Notes: a model not told the origin generated them from the letters alone. DNA of 64,000 bases from Bacillota bacterium (GCA_023388195.1 JAEWGR010000056.1:1-64000); one strand, 5' to 3'; counted from the stretch's first letter, positions 33,577 to 42,764 are shown. Numbers and translations are program-made.

Positions 33577-34257
33577 ATGCGAGGAAAATTAATTGTTATT
33601 GAAGGAACTGACGGGAGCGGCAAGGCAACCCAGGCCGGGATACTGGTAGAACGCTTACAAGCCGAGGGCATTGCCGTCCGCAAGGTCGACTATCCTAACT
33701 ATCAGAGCCAGTCGTCGGCGTTAGTCAAGATGTATTTGAACGGAGAGTTCGGCGATTGCCCGGAGGATCTCAATGCGTATGCTGCCTCCGCCTTTTATGC
33801 GGTTGACCGTATTGCTTCTTATAAGAAAGAATGGGAAAAATTCTATTTGCAGGGCGGCGTCGTTATTGCTGACCGCTATACCACTTCGAATATGATTCAT
33901 CAGGCAGTTAAAATTAGCAACAAAGCAGAACAAAAAGAGTATCTTGACTGGCTCTGGGATTTTGAATTTGCTAAATGTGGTTTACCTGTTCCTGATGCCG
34001 TGTTTTTTCTGGCCATGCCGCCGGCAGTCAGTGTGCAGCTCATGTGCGGGCGGGATAACAAGGCCGGCAGCAGCCGTGATATTCACGAACAGAACCGTGC
34101 TTATCTGGACCTTTGTTATAATAATGCCTGTCATATTGCTAATCAGTTTTCCTGGCGCAGGGTTGATTGCACCGGGGAAGGGCAGCTTAAGTCCATTGAA
34201 ATAATACATAATGAAATATACGGGCAGATTGGCAAACTACTTGGCAGGGGGAAATAG
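33577..34257 (+). CDS. tmk: thymidylate kinase
   Basis: 226 residues from the ATG at 33577 after GGAGG. P-loop EGTDGSGKATQ, substrate segment VDYPNYQSQSSALVKMYLNG, and ADRYTTSNMIHQ (the DRY motif) are clear. Phosphorylates dTMP to dTDP. It belongs to the longer class with DYPNY after the first helix rather than the E. coli-type REPGGT sequence, as seen in several clostridia. Holds the tmk position of the Firmicute yaaO-tmk-yaaR-holB block, 10 bp after the decarboxylase gene. Confidence 0.9.
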   Translation: MRGKLIVIEGTDGSGKATQAGILVERLQAEGIAVRKVDYPNYQSQSSALVKMYLNGEFGDCPEDLNAYAASAFYAVDRIASYKKEWEKFYLQGGVVIADRYTTSNMIHQAVKISNKAEQKEYLDWLWDFEFAKCGLPVPDAVFFLAMPPAVSVQLMCGRDNKAGSSRDIHEQNRAYLDLCYNNACHIANQFSWRRVDCTGEGQLKSIEIIHNEIYGQIGKLLGRGK

Positions 34258-34296
34258 CAGCCCTGCCTTTTCTATTACCGTTTTTCTGCCAAATAT

Positions 34297-34325
34297 TTGA
34301 TTATTTTGCTAAAACCATTTATAAT
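34297..34325 (+). promoter_or_regulatory. sigma-A promoter before yaaR-holB-ricT
   Basis: TTGATT, 17-base spacer, TATAAT; about 60 bp before the yaaR ATG. Confidence 0.7.
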
Positions 34326-34385
34326 TTATAGGATAAGAAAGTATGTTATCTGCCCTGTAATTTCTAGGCAGGAGGACTATAGCAC

Positions 34386-34838
34386 ATGAGTATGAAAATA
34401 AATAAATTGGCCATGGGCAATCAGCCGGTGGTCGCTGAACGTGAACAGGCTGGCAAAGCGGAAAAAACAGGCGATTATTTTGCTGCCGACCTCCTGAAAA
34501 CACAGGAAAAGCAGTCCTCTGAGCGCCTAAAGGCGATGCTTTCCGAAATCGATGAAAGTGGGCGCAGATTGTCCAATATGCCTACCTACGGCGAGCTTAA
34601 AGCCTATAAAGAGCTTGTCCGCAAATTTATTGGTGAGGCTGTATCGCGTATGTATACGCTGGAATCACGTGCCGGCTGGGACCGTCACGGCCGGCAGAAA
34701 ATGTACACCACCATTCAGCAAATTGATGCCAAGCTAGGTGAGATGACCGAAGATGTGCGCCTCGGCCAGCAGCGCCAGCTGTCAATCATGTCTAAGCATG
34801 ACGCAGTGCGGGGCATGCTGGTGGACTTATACACTTAG
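34386..34838 (+). CDS. yaaR: YaaR-like protein (DUF327)
   Basis: 150 residues, helical and charged, with the DUF327 core LSNMPTYGELKAYKELVRKFIGEAVSRMY followed by QKMYTTIQQIDAKLGEMTEDV. Function unknown. Always found beside holB and ricT in Firmicutes, as here; YaaR-like proteins have been linked only loosely to DNA replication or sporulation control. The stop codon directly abuts the holB ATG. AGGAGGAC lies about ten bases before the start. Confidence 0.85.
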   Translation: MSMKINKLAMGNQPVVAEREQAGKAEKTGDYFAADLLKTQEKQSSERLKAMLSEIDESGRRLSNMPTYGELKAYKELVRKFIGEAVSRMYTLESRAGWDRHGRQKMYTTIQQIDAKLGEMTEDVRLGQQRQLSIMSKHDAVRGMLVDLYT

Positions 34839-35846
34839 ATGATGATAACTTGGCAGGAAATAATCGGACATGATACTAATGTGAAAATCATCCGGGCAAT
34901 GCTGCTTGCTGATAAAGTGCCGCATGCGTTATTGTTTACCGGGCCGGCCGGTGTTGGTAAAAGCCTGGCCGGTACATTGTTGGCTGCCGGCATCTTATGT
35001 GGCGGTGGCAGTGGCAAACCCTGTGGGGCCTGCCCGGCGTGCATTATGTTCGACCGCGGTGCGCACCCCGATTTTATACTGGTGCGGCCTGACGGCCGGG
35101 CAATTAAGATCGACCAGATTCGCAATCTGCAGCACTTTGCGGCTTTAACCCCGGCTATGGGTTTACGGCGGGTGTGCATGATTGAGGAGGCAGAGCTGAT
35201 GACGGTTCAGGCCGCTAATAGTTTGCTTAAATTATTAGAGGAGCCGCCCCCGGGTTTTGTGTTTATCCTTGTGTCAGGAACAGCCCAGCCGGTGCTGCCG
35301 ACCATTCTATCCCGCTGCCAAAAGCTCCAATTTCAGTCACTGCCGGCCGGCTTGCTCGCCCAGGCGCTGATTGACAAAGGGTATAGGCCGGAAGCGGCCA
35401 ATGTGGCTGCGCGGTTAAGCGGCGGCCGCATGGGGACGGCACTTGAATTATTGGCTCCTGAGGGTCTGATGAATCGGAACAAGGCGATCGAATTGTTAGA
35501 CAGTCTCCGGGACAAACGGATGGCGGCTGTGTGGGGGCAGGCACTTGCGCTTGACGGTCTTGACACGAAAGAAGTCTTAGAAATTCTGGATTTTTTGGTG
35601 TATTTATTGCGGGATATTGTACTTGTAGCCGGCAGCCATAGTGAGCATTTAATATATAATATGGATTGCAGTTCTCAGTTAAAAGGCTGGGCGGATACTT
35701 GGCCGGAAAGACAAAGTATTATGGCAGTCAGTGCCGTGAAGGATACGATGCGGGCTATTCACGGTAATGCCAATACCCGGCTGGCGATCGAGGCATTACT
35801 TTTAAAATTGAAGGATTTAGCGGAAAAAGGAGATTTAGTATGTTGA
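34839..35846 (+). CDS. holB: DNA polymerase III delta-prime subunit
   Basis: 335 residues, the normal length. Clamp-loader AAA+ fold: Walker A GPAGVGKSLAG, a zinc module with cysteines in LCGGGSGKPCGACPACI, the SRC-like motif LSRCQKLQF (with TILSRC) and a sensor region EEAELMTVQAANSLLKLLEEPP. It is the stator of the clamp loader that places the beta clamp on DNA. Starts at the base after the yaaR stop; translation is probably coupled. Confidence 0.92.
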   Translation: MMITWQEIIGHDTNVKIIRAMLLADKVPHALLFTGPAGVGKSLAGTLLAAGILCGGGSGKPCGACPACIMFDRGAHPDFILVRPDGRAIKIDQIRNLQHFAALTPAMGLRRVCMIEEAELMTVQAANSLLKLLEEPPPGFVFILVSGTAQPVLPTILSRCQKLQFQSLPAGLLAQALIDKGYRPEAANVAARLSGGRMGTALELLAPEGLMNRNKAIELLDSLRDKRMAAVWGQALALDGLDTKEVLEILDFLVYLLRDIVLVAGSHSEHLIYNMDCSSQLKGWADTWPERQSIMAVSAVKDTMRAIHGNANTRLAIEALLLKLKDLAEKGDLVC

Positions 35847-36649
35847 CAGTAGTGGGAATCCGCTTTAAGAAAGCGGGTAAAATATATTATTTTGATCCCG
35901 GCGGCATGGAAATAAATGCCGGTGAGCATGTTATTGTAGAAACTGCCAGAGGTCTGGAGTTTGGTGATGTAGTTGTTGGTCCGCGGCAAGTGGAAGACAG
36001 TCAGATTGTAGCTCCTTTGAAGCCGGTATTGCGTAAAGCCACCCCGGAAGATGAGGAAAAGGTCAATGATAATCGAAAAAAAGAGAAAGAAGCCTTTAAG
36101 ATCTGCGAACAAAAAATCCTGGCCCATGACTTGCCAATGAATCTGGTGGACGTGGAGTACACTTTTGATGTGAATAAGATCATCTTCTACTTTACGGCGG
36201 AGGGGCGGATAGACTTTCGCGAGCTGGTAAAAGATTTGGCCAGTGTTTTCCGCACGCGTATTGAACTCCGGCAAATCGGCGTCCGGGATGAGGCCAAATT
36301 AATGAACGGAATTGGTTGCTGCGGCCGCTCGCTGTGTTGTGCAACTTTTTTAGGGGATTTCGAGCCTGTGTCAATCCGGATGGCCAAAGATCAGCATCTG
36401 TCGCTTAATCCGACCAAAATATCGGGTATCTGCGGCCGGCTGATGTGTTGCCTGAAATACGAAAACGACTGTTATGGCGGCTGCTGCGCCAAAAAGGTGG
36501 TGGCGCCGGCTGTTGGCAAGGAGGTTGTCACGGTCGAGGGTGAGGGCAAGGTGTTAACAATTAACCAGCAGAAACGGACGGCAACTATTGCCCTGCCTGA
36601 GGGGAAAACCTTAATTATTCCCTGGGATGAGGTAGTGGAAAAAGAATAA
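35840..36649 (+). CDS. ricT: RicT/YaaT, PSP1-domain protein of the RicAFT complex
   Basis: 269 residues, overlapping the holB end by 7 bp. PSP1 domain with the sequence GIGCCGRSLCCATFLGDF and SGICGRLMCCLKYEN, plus YGGCC later: the cysteine set that in B. subtilis RicT takes part in [4Fe-4S] clusters of the RicA-RicF-RicT complex. That complex supports RNase Y-dependent mRNA maturation and affects sporulation and biofilm formation. RicA and RicF are not in the window. AAAAAGGAGA precedes the ATG. Confidence 0.9.
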   Translation: MLTVVGIRFKKAGKIYYFDPGGMEINAGEHVIVETARGLEFGDVVVGPRQVEDSQIVAPLKPVLRKATPEDEEKVNDNRKKEKEAFKICEQKILAHDLPMNLVDVEYTFDVNKIIFYFTAEGRIDFRELVKDLASVFRTRIELRQIGVRDEAKLMNGIGCCGRSLCCATFLGDFEPVSIRMAKDQHLSLNPTKISGICGRLMCCLKYENDCYGGCCAKKVVAPAVGKEVVTVEGEGKVLTINQQKRTATIALPEGKTLIIPWDEVVEKE

Positions 36650-37398
36650 TGGCAGCTGACGGGATTCGGTTAAAACCGGGTGAGCGGGTAGATAATCTTA
36701 TTATTAATAATATGAAACTAATTCAGCATCCTGACGAGTTTTGCTTCTCGCTGGATGCTGTGTTGTTGGCGCAGTTTGCCAGCCTGCGTTCAGGCTGTGA
36801 GGTGATAGACCTTGGCGCCGGTACCGGGGTCATCGGTTTGTTATTGCTGGCGCGGGGGGCAGCCGCAGTTACCGGTGTGGAACTGAATCCGGTGATGGCC
36901 GACATGGCTCGCCGGTCGGCTGCCTGTAACGGTCTTGCCGACAGGCTTACCATCATCAATGGTGACCTGCGGCAGATTAAAGAGTTGTTAGCAGGCGGCA
37001 GCTGCGAACTGGTTGTTTCCAATCCGCCCTACCGCCCAGTGGGGGGCGGCTACATCAGCCCTAATAGCCGGGTGGCCATGGCGCGGCATGAGGTGACTGC
37101 CAATCTGACCGATATTATTGCGGCCGCGAAATATCTGATCAAGTACCGTGGCCGGTTTGCTATGGTGCATCTGCCGGAGCGGCTGGCCGAAATTACGCTT
37201 GCTATGTGTGCGGCCGGTATTGAACCAAAGCGGCTGCAGTTGGTGTATCCGGCAGCCGGCAAAAAACCCAACATGCTCCTGCTTGAGGGAGTGCGGGGGG
37301 CCAAACCGGGGCTTGATGTATTGCCGCCCTTAATTGTATATACTACAGATGGGAACTATAGTGAAGATATCATGAAGATGTATAGTCAGGACAGGTGA
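36649..37398 (+). CDS. trmN6: tRNA1(Val) (adenine-N6)-methyltransferase family protein TrmN6/YabB
   Basis: 249 residues. Class I methyltransferase: SAM loop IDLGAGTGVIGLLLLARG, GVELNPVMADMA, and the catalytic NPPY in VVSNPPYRPVGGG, typical for N6-adenine methylation. Occupies the yabB position between ricT and rsmI; its ATG overlaps the ricT stop codon by one base. Probably modifies the adenosine next to a tRNA anticodon; substrate by family. Confidence 0.87.
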   Translation: MAADGIRLKPGERVDNLIINNMKLIQHPDEFCFSLDAVLLAQFASLRSGCEVIDLGAGTGVIGLLLLARGAAAVTGVELNPVMADMARRSAACNGLADRLTIINGDLRQIKELLAGGSCELVVSNPPYRPVGGGYISPNSRVAMARHEVTANLTDIIAAAKYLIKYRGRFAMVHLPERLAEITLAMCAAGIEPKRLQLVYPAAGKKPNMLLLEGVRGAKPGLDVLPPLIVYTTDGNYSEDIMKMYSQDR

Positions 37399-38267
37399 CT
37401 TCTGTGACAATAACAGGCAAAGGAACGCTCTTTCTGTGTCCTACACCGCTCGGTAATCTCGAGGATATGACTTTCCGGGCTGTCCGGGTGTTAAAAGAGG
37501 TGGCTGCAATTGCCGCCGAGGATACCAGGCATACACGCAAGCTATTAAATCATTTTGATATCCATGTGCCGCTGATCAGCTATCATGAGCATAATAAAGA
37601 AGAGCGGGGGCCTGAGCTCATCCGGCACCTGTTAGCAGGTGAAAGCATTGCGCTGGTCAGTGACGCCGGGATGCCGGCTATCTCTGATCCCGGGGCTGAC
37701 CTGGTGAAGCTGGCCGTTATGGACAAGGTGCCGGTAGTGCCGCTGCCGGGACCCAATGCGGGGCTTACGGCTCTGATTGCCTCCGGGCTTGATACCAATC
37801 ATTTTACATTTATCGGCTTTTTGCCCAAAACCAATAAACACCGGCGGGACATGCTGGCCAGCTTAGCCGGACAACCCCACACGCTTATATTTTACGAAGC
37901 GCCACACCGGGTACGTACAACTTTACATGAAATTAAAAGCGCTATGGGTAACCGGCAAGCGGCTATTGCCCGGGAATTGACCAAAAAATTTGAAGAATTT
38001 GTCCGTGGTGACCTGGCGAGTATCGAACAGCATTTTGCCGAAAATCAACCGCGCGGTGAATTTACTATCCTTGTGGCCGGCTGTCCCGCGGAGGAGAAAG
38101 TGGCAGGAGCGGCGGAGATTCCCACTGATGCTGACATAGTACAGGCTGTTGCCGGGCTTGTGAATCGGGGGATAAATAAAAAAGACGCCATCCGTGAGGT
38201 GGCGTCTCAGAAAGGTCTACCGAAAAGAGTCGTGTATCAGGCTGTTCTTGACAGCGATTTAGTCTAA
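37395..38267 (+). CDS. rsmI: 16S rRNA (cytidine-1402 2'-O)-methyltransferase RsmI
   Basis: 290 residues from the GTG at 37395; a second GTG at 37404 after AGGTGA is an equal alternative. SAM-dependent tetrapyrrole-methylase-fold enzyme: LFLCPTPLGNLEDMTFRAVRVL, AEDTRHTRKLLNHF, ALVSDAGMPAISDPGADLV, LPGPNAGLTALIASGL and FYEAPHRV. It 2'-O-methylates C1402 of 16S rRNA. Overlaps the trmN6 end by 4 bp. Its last codons also contain an inverted repeat that looks like the terminator of the convergent abrB gene. Confidence 0.92.
   Translation: MTSVTITGKGTLFLCPTPLGNLEDMTFRAVRVLKEVAAIAAEDTRHTRKLLNHFDIHVPLISYHEHNKEERGPELIRHLLAGESIALVSDAGMPAISDPGADLVKLAVMDKVPVVPLPGPNAGLTALIASGLDTNHFTFIGFLPKTNKHRRDMLASLAGQPHTLIFYEAPHRVRTTLHEIKSAMGNRQAAIARELTKKFEEFVRGDLASIEQHFAENQPRGEFTILVAGCPAEEKVAGAAEIPTDADIVQAVAGLVNRGINKKDAIREVASQKGLPKRVVYQAVLDSDLV
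38172..38207 (-). terminator. abrB terminator located inside rsmI
   Basis: On the minus strand AGACGCCA pairs with TGGCGTCT, followed by TTTTTATTTATC. The structure lies within the final 35 codons of rsmI, about 65 bp downstream of the abrB stop. Confidence 0.7.
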
Positions 38268-38273
38268 GACAGA

Positions 38274-38522
38274 CTATACAGCTTTATTGCCCATCGATTC
38301 GAGGCACTCTTTGCAGACGTTCTTGTTCTTGAAATTGGTTACATCGGCGGCGTTACCGCAGAATACACAAGCGGGCTCATATTTCCGTAGAATAATGCGG
38401 TCACTATCTACATAAATTTCCAGGGCGTCTTTTTCTTCAATATCCAGAGTCCGGCGCAATTCAATAGGAATTACCACCCTACCTAGCTCATCTACTTTAC
38501 GTACTATACCAGTTGATTTCAT
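38274..38522 (-). CDS. abrB: AbrB-family transition-state regulator
   Basis: 82 residues from the ATG at 38522 after GGGAGAAAG. N-terminal swapped-hairpin DNA-binding domain (MKSTGIVRKVDELGRVVIPIELRRTL) as in Bacillus AbrB/Abh. The C-terminus carries a zinc-ribbon-like CVFCGNAADVTNF...CKEC instead of the B. subtilis multimerisation domain, the form common in anaerobic spore formers. It represses stationary-phase and sporulation genes during growth. It sits in its usual place between rsmI and metG, transcribed against both, with only 6 bp between its stop and that of rsmI. Confidence 0.9.
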   Translation of the reverse strand: MKSTGIVRKVDELGRVVIPIELRRTLDIEEKDALEIYVDSDRIILRKYEPACVFCGNAADVTNFKNKNVCKECLESMGNKAV

Positions 38523-38599
38523 TTTTCTTTCTCCCTTCATACTCTACTATAAGCTAATAACATTTAATCAACAAGATTCGACAAAACCTGCTCAACTAA

Positions 38600-38628
38600 A
38601 TAATACCAAATATTACAATGCTTGTCAA
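38600..38628 (-). promoter_or_regulatory. sigma-A promoter of abrB
   Basis: On the minus strand TTGACA, 17-base spacer, TATTAT; about 75 bp before the abrB ATG. Confidence 0.8.
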
Positions 38629-38735
38629 CCTAGAAATTTCCAAATGGCAAATTATTTTTGAATTGCAGGAAAACCTGTGTATAAAAATACTGTACAATGT
38701 CATATAATACTACTTTATGTCGAAAAAGACAACTG

Positions 38736-38764
38736 TTGACAATTATGATAACAATGTCTATAAT
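38736..38764 (+). promoter_or_regulatory. consensus sigma-A promoter of metG
   Basis: TTGACA, 17-base spacer, TATAAT: a perfect match to consensus, 45 bp before the metG ATG. It is divergent from the abrB promoter, with about 107 bp between the two -35 boxes. The short leader leaves no space for a T-box. Confidence 0.88.
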
Positions 38765-38808
38765 TGGTAAAATATACGAAAAGCGCGTTATGCTAAAAGG
38801 AGGATCTT

Positions 38809-40743
38809 ATGCCGAAAAAACCCTTTTATATTACAACCCCGATTTATTATCCCAGTGACCGGCTGCATATCGGCCATGCCTATTGCACTACGGTTGCCGA
38901 TACAATTGCCCGCTATAAACGGCTGGCCGGGTTTGATGTGTTGTTTCTGACCGGCTCGGACGAACACGGCCAGAAGATTCAACGTAAGGCTGCAGAGAAT
39001 AATACTACACCACAGGCTTATGTGGATAAGATTGTAGCGTCCTTTAAACATTTGTGGGAAAAACTTAACATATCTAATGATGATTTTATCCGCACTACCG
39101 AACAGCGCCATCATGAGCTGGTACAGGCTGTATTTCAAAAAATTTATGATCAGGGCGACATTTATAAGGCCGAATATGAGGGCTGGTATTGTACGCCCTG
39201 TGAGACATTTTGGATGGAACGTCAGCTTAATGAGGGAAAATGTCCGGACTGTGGCCGGGCTGTTGAGATTGTAAAAGAAGAAAGCTACTTTTTCCGGATG
39301 TCTAAATATCAGGAGCGGTTACTTGGTTACATAGAGGAAAATCCTGAGTTCATTCAGCCAACATCCCGCCGCAATGAGATGATTAATTTTATTAAAGGCG
39401 GCCTGGAGGATCTGTGTGTATCACGAACCACCTTTGACTGGGGTATACCTGTTCCGTTTGACACCAAACATGTCGTGTATGTATGGTTTGATGCGTTGAC
39501 CAATTATATTACGGCTGCCGGTTACCTGCATGACCGGGAGAAATTCGCTAAATACTGGCCGGCAGATATCCATCTGGTTGGCAAAGAGATCGTTCGTTTT
39601 CATAGTATTATCTGGCCGGTTATTTTAATGGCCCTGGGTGTCGATCTTCCGAAAATGGTCTACGGCCATGGCTGGTTGGTTGTTGAAGGCGATAAAATGT
39701 CCAAATCTAAAGGCAATGTCATTGACCCGCTGGCTTTGATTGATGAGTTCGGCCCTGATGCCATCAGGTATTTCCTGCTGCGGGAAATTACTCTGGGGCT
39801 TGACGGCAACTTTTCGCGGGATGCGCTGATTAACCGGATTAATGCCGATCTGGCTAATGATTTGGGTAACTTGCTGCACCGCAGTTTGAGTATGATTGGC
39901 CGGTTTAACGGGGGTGTAATCGAGGCTCCCGGCGAAACGGAGCCTATTGACCAGGAGCTTATTGAACTGGCACGGGTTACTGCCGCCCAGTATGAAAAAC
40001 ACATGGAAAACCAGGATATTAATGCGGCGCTGAAAGATGTGTGGGCATTAATCGGGCGTACGAACAAATATATTGATGAGACCGGACCCTGGGCATTGGC
40101 CAAAGACCCGGCTAAAAAAGGCCGCCTGAATACCGTGCTGTTTAATCTGGCTGAAGTACTCAGAATCGTTGCTATCCTGATTTCGCCGTTTACACCTGTA
40201 ACCGCGCCTAAGATTTGGCAGCAGCTTGGACTTGCCGCTGATTTTGCCGGCGTAACCCTGAGTGAGGCCCAAGCCTGGGGGCGTTTGCCGGCGGGGACCG
40301 TGGTTGCCAAACCAGAACCCATTTTTCCGCGCATTGAAGAAAAGCCGGAGGAACAGGCGGAAACTAAGGCTGTGGACACCATGCCAGTTATGGCAGAAAC
40401 AACAGAGCCGCAAGAACCTGCCATGCCTGAGATTACTATTGACGAATTTGCCAAAGTTGATCTGCGGGTGGCTAAAGTCCTGGCTGCCGAAAAGGTTAAA
40501 AAAGCGGACAAACTGCTGTTGTTAACAGTCGATCTGGGTACTGAGCAGCGGACGATTATCTCCGGTATTGCCAAACATTATGAGCCTGAGCAGCTTGTGG
40601 GCCAGAATGTCGTCATGGTCGTTAATCTAAAACCTGCTAAAATCCGGGGGATTGAGTCCCGGGGTATGGTTTTGGCAGCATCGTGCGATGACCGGTTGCA
40701 GCTGGTTACCGCCGACATGCCGGCTGGCAGCAGGGTGAAATAA
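38809..40743 (+). CDS. metG: methionyl-tRNA synthetase
   Basis: 644 residues. Class I catalytic motif HIGH in DRLHIGHAYCTT and KMSKS in DKMSKSKGNVIDP; zinc knuckle CTPCETFW with CPDCGR; and a C-terminal EMAP/tRNA-binding domain (about 535-644: FAKVDLRVAKVLAAEKV ... GMVLAASCDD), giving the dimeric full-length form. Charges tRNA-Met. GGAGG lies eight bases before the ATG. A spacer of about 40 residues rich in Glu, Pro and Thr precedes the C-terminal domain. Confidence 0.95.
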   Translation: MPKKPFYITTPIYYPSDRLHIGHAYCTTVADTIARYKRLAGFDVLFLTGSDEHGQKIQRKAAENNTTPQAYVDKIVASFKHLWEKLNISNDDFIRTTEQRHHELVQAVFQKIYDQGDIYKAEYEGWYCTPCETFWMERQLNEGKCPDCGRAVEIVKEESYFFRMSKYQERLLGYIEENPEFIQPTSRRNEMINFIKGGLEDLCVSRTTFDWGIPVPFDTKHVVYVWFDALTNYITAAGYLHDREKFAKYWPADIHLVGKEIVRFHSIIWPVILMALGVDLPKMVYGHGWLVVEGDKMSKSKGNVIDPLALIDEFGPDAIRYFLLREITLGLDGNFSRDALINRINADLANDLGNLLHRSLSMIGRFNGGVIEAPGETEPIDQELIELARVTAAQYEKHMENQDINAALKDVWALIGRTNKYIDETGPWALAKDPAKKGRLNTVLFNLAEVLRIVAILISPFTPVTAPKIWQQLGLAADFAGVTLSEAQAWGRLPAGTVVAKPEPIFPRIEEKPEEQAETKAVDTMPVMAETTEPQEPAMPEITIDEFAKVDLRVAKVLAAEKVKKADKLLLLTVDLGTEQRTIISGIAKHYEPEQLVGQNVVMVVNLKPAKIRGIESRGMVLAASCDDRLQLVTADMPAGSRVK

Positions 40744-40744
40744 G

Positions 40745-41512
40745 ATGCTCTTTGATTCACATGCCCACCTTGACGATAAAAGGTTTGCTGATGACCGGAG
40801 GGCGGTAATTGACCGGGCGGCAGAAGCCGGCCTTGTTGGGATCATCAATGCCGGGGCCTGCATGGAGTCATCGGCCCGCTCAGTTGCCCTGGCAGATAAA
40901 CATGACATCATTTTTGCTGCTGTCGGTATTCACCCGCATGATGCCCGGGATGCTAAAGATGAGGACTATGAACAGCTGGCTGCCTGGCATTCTTTGCCGA
41001 AGGTAGTGGCAATTGGTGAGATTGGCTTAGACTATTATTATGATTTGTCACCGCGCGAGGTACAACAGCAGGTGTTTATCCGCCAGCTTGATGTGGCCCG
41101 CCAGCTTCAGAAACCGGTTATTATTCATGACCGGGATGCCCATGGTGATATCCTGGCTATTGTAAAGAAAGAAGCGAAGGGGCTGACCGGGGTATTTCAT
41201 TGTTTTTCCGGCAGTCTGGAGATGGCGAAGGAAATAATTAAACTTGGTTTCTATGTATCGTTTGCCGGACCGGTAACGTTTGCTAAAGACGGCAAGCTAA
41301 AAGAGGTGGCAGCCAATATACCGCTGGAGCGTCTGCTTGTGGAAACCGACTGTCCCTATCTGACGCCCCAGCCTTTCCGGGGGCGCCGTAATGAACCGGC
41401 CTATGTTGAGTTTACTGCCGCCGAGGTGGCCCGGGTGCGGGGGCTGGAGCCGGCCGCGCTGGCTGCAGCGGCCACGGCCAATACGAAGCGCCTGTTTGGT
41501 ATCAGCGGCTAG
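40745..41512 (+). CDS. tatD: TatD-family metal-dependent deoxyribonuclease
   Basis: 255 residues, TIM-barrel hydrolase. Metal-binding sequence set: DSHAHLDD at the start, GEIGLDYYYD, HDRDAHGD, HCFSGSLEMA and ETDCPYLTPQPFRG. Related enzymes act as 3'-5' exonucleases on DNA. It holds the yabD position, one base after the metG stop. Confidence 0.92.
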   Translation: MLFDSHAHLDDKRFADDRRAVIDRAAEAGLVGIINAGACMESSARSVALADKHDIIFAAVGIHPHDARDAKDEDYEQLAAWHSLPKVVAIGEIGLDYYYDLSPREVQQQVFIRQLDVARQLQKPVIIHDRDAHGDILAIVKKEAKGLTGVFHCFSGSLEMAKEIIKLGFYVSFAGPVTFAKDGKLKEVAANIPLERLLVETDCPYLTPQPFRGRRNEPAYVEFTAAEVARVRGLEPAALAAAATANTKRLFGISG

Positions 41513-41554
41513 TCCGGAGTGCCGGCGTACATATTTTTAGGAATAAAATGGAAT

Positions 41555-41598
41555 TCGGGCGAATATCTTAAAATAATTAAGAATTTGCCCGATTTTTA
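41555..41598 (+). terminator. rho-independent terminator after tatD
   Basis: CGGGCGAAT pairs with ATTTGCCCG (one G-T), continuing into TCTTAA/TTAAGA after a bulge, then TTTTTATATG. Confidence 0.75.
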
Positions 41599-41673
41599 TA
41601 TGTATATATTTACCAGACATTGGTAATACTCCCAATAGAGAGTGGATAATAATGGTTGTAATCTGTTGATTGT

Positions 41674-41702
41674 TTGACTGATTAACCATGTTATGATATA
41701 AT
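41674..41702 (+). promoter_or_regulatory. sigma-A promoter of yabE-like gene
   Basis: TTGACT, 17-base spacer, TATAAT, ending 28 bp before the ATG at 41731. Confidence 0.8.
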
Positions 41703-41730
41703 TGATTGGCTCGCAGAAAGGGGGGTATTC

Positions 41731-42720
41731 ATGAGTGATGAAATGTCCGTACTGACGAAGTACAGGGACAGGAAAGCGGTAATTATTATCGCGCTGCTCC
41801 TGGCATCACTAGTGGCAACCGGATTTGTTTGGGCGTATAAAAAAGTACATATTGTAGCAGATGATCAAACGTATAGCGTTAATACACTATACAAGAGTCC
41901 GCACAAAATATTAAACCAAGCCGGCATTACGCTTAGCCCTGAAGACGAAATCAGATTGTCGACAGCCAGTGTAAATACCGGTACCGTTATTGAGGTATTC
42001 CGGGCTGTACCGGTAACAGTAACCTATCAGGGCAAAACCACCAGCATCCTTACCGGTATGCCGACTGTCCGGGAGGTTGCCGACCAAATGGCCATTCCCC
42101 AGGACAAAATTAAACTCCTTCCGGGGGATGATGCCAGGCCGGCTGCCGGGATGAACATCCGGGCGGTCACGCTGAGCGAAAGAATCGAAGAGCAGGAAAC
42201 GCCTGATTTGTTTCAAATTGTCCGTCAGCCTGATGCTACCCTGGAAAAAGGCGTAGAAGAGACTGTGCAGGCCGGTGAGAATGGTGTAAAAAAAGCCACC
42301 GTCCGCGTCCGTTTCGAGGATGGGGCCAAGGTGGCAGCCGATGTGCTGGCCGAAACGGTTGCTGTAAGCTCGAAGCCGCAGATCGTTCGGGTCGGCACCC
42401 GGGATATTGTTGACACCTCGCGCGGGACGATGCGCTTCCGGGACGTCCGTTACATGGAAGCCAGCGCTTATCTGCCGACAGATGGTTCGGCTCAAGGTTT
42501 AACAGCAACAGGTATTTCCGCCCGGCGGGGGATTGTTGCCGTCGATCCGGCAGTAATTCCGCTTGGCACCCATGTATATGTTCCCGGTTATGGGATGGGG
42601 CTGGCCGCTGATACGGGCGGCGCCATTGTGGGTGATAAGATCGATCTGTGTATGGAGAATGCATCTGAAGCCTGGCGCTTCGGGCGCCGGATGGTAAAGG
42701 TATACGTGTTGGCTGATTAG
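41731..42720 (+). CDS. yabE: YabE/RpfB-like cell-wall protein (DUF348, G5, 3D)
   Basis: 329 residues. A membrane anchor near residues 16-35 (AVIIIALLLASLVATGFVWAY) is followed by DUF348 segments, a G5 domain (about 150-230) and the C-terminal 3D domain with its conserved aspartates (ASAYLPTDG, VAVDPAVIPLGTHVYVPGYG, ADTGGAIVGDKIDL). Proteins of this kind resemble Rpf/MltA-type murein-acting enzymes. It is in the yabE position between tatD and rnmV. Confidence 0.88.
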   Translation: MSDEMSVLTKYRDRKAVIIIALLLASLVATGFVWAYKKVHIVADDQTYSVNTLYKSPHKILNQAGITLSPEDEIRLSTASVNTGTVIEVFRAVPVTVTYQGKTTSILTGMPTVREVADQMAIPQDKIKLLPGDDARPAAGMNIRAVTLSERIEEQETPDLFQIVRQPDATLEKGVEETVQAGENGVKKATVRVRFEDGAKVAADVLAETVAVSSKPQIVRVGTRDIVDTSRGTMRFRDVRYMEASAYLPTDGSAQGLTATGISARRGIVAVDPAVIPLGTHVYVPGYGMGLAADTGGAIVGDKIDLCMENASEAWRFGRRMVKVYVLAD

Positions 42721-42725
42721 CAACA

Positions 42726-42764
42726 ACCGCCTGTGACCCTGGAATAGGGGTGCAGGCGGTTTTT
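42726..42764 (+). terminator. rho-independent terminator after yabE
   Basis: ACCGCCTG pairs with CAGGCGGT (inner ACCC/GGGT), then TTTTTG. Confidence 0.85.

Noticed and set aside
39660..40574. 304-codon open frame on the minus strand inside metG
   Set aside because: Fully antisense to metG, which has intact motifs; no ribosome site or family similarity.
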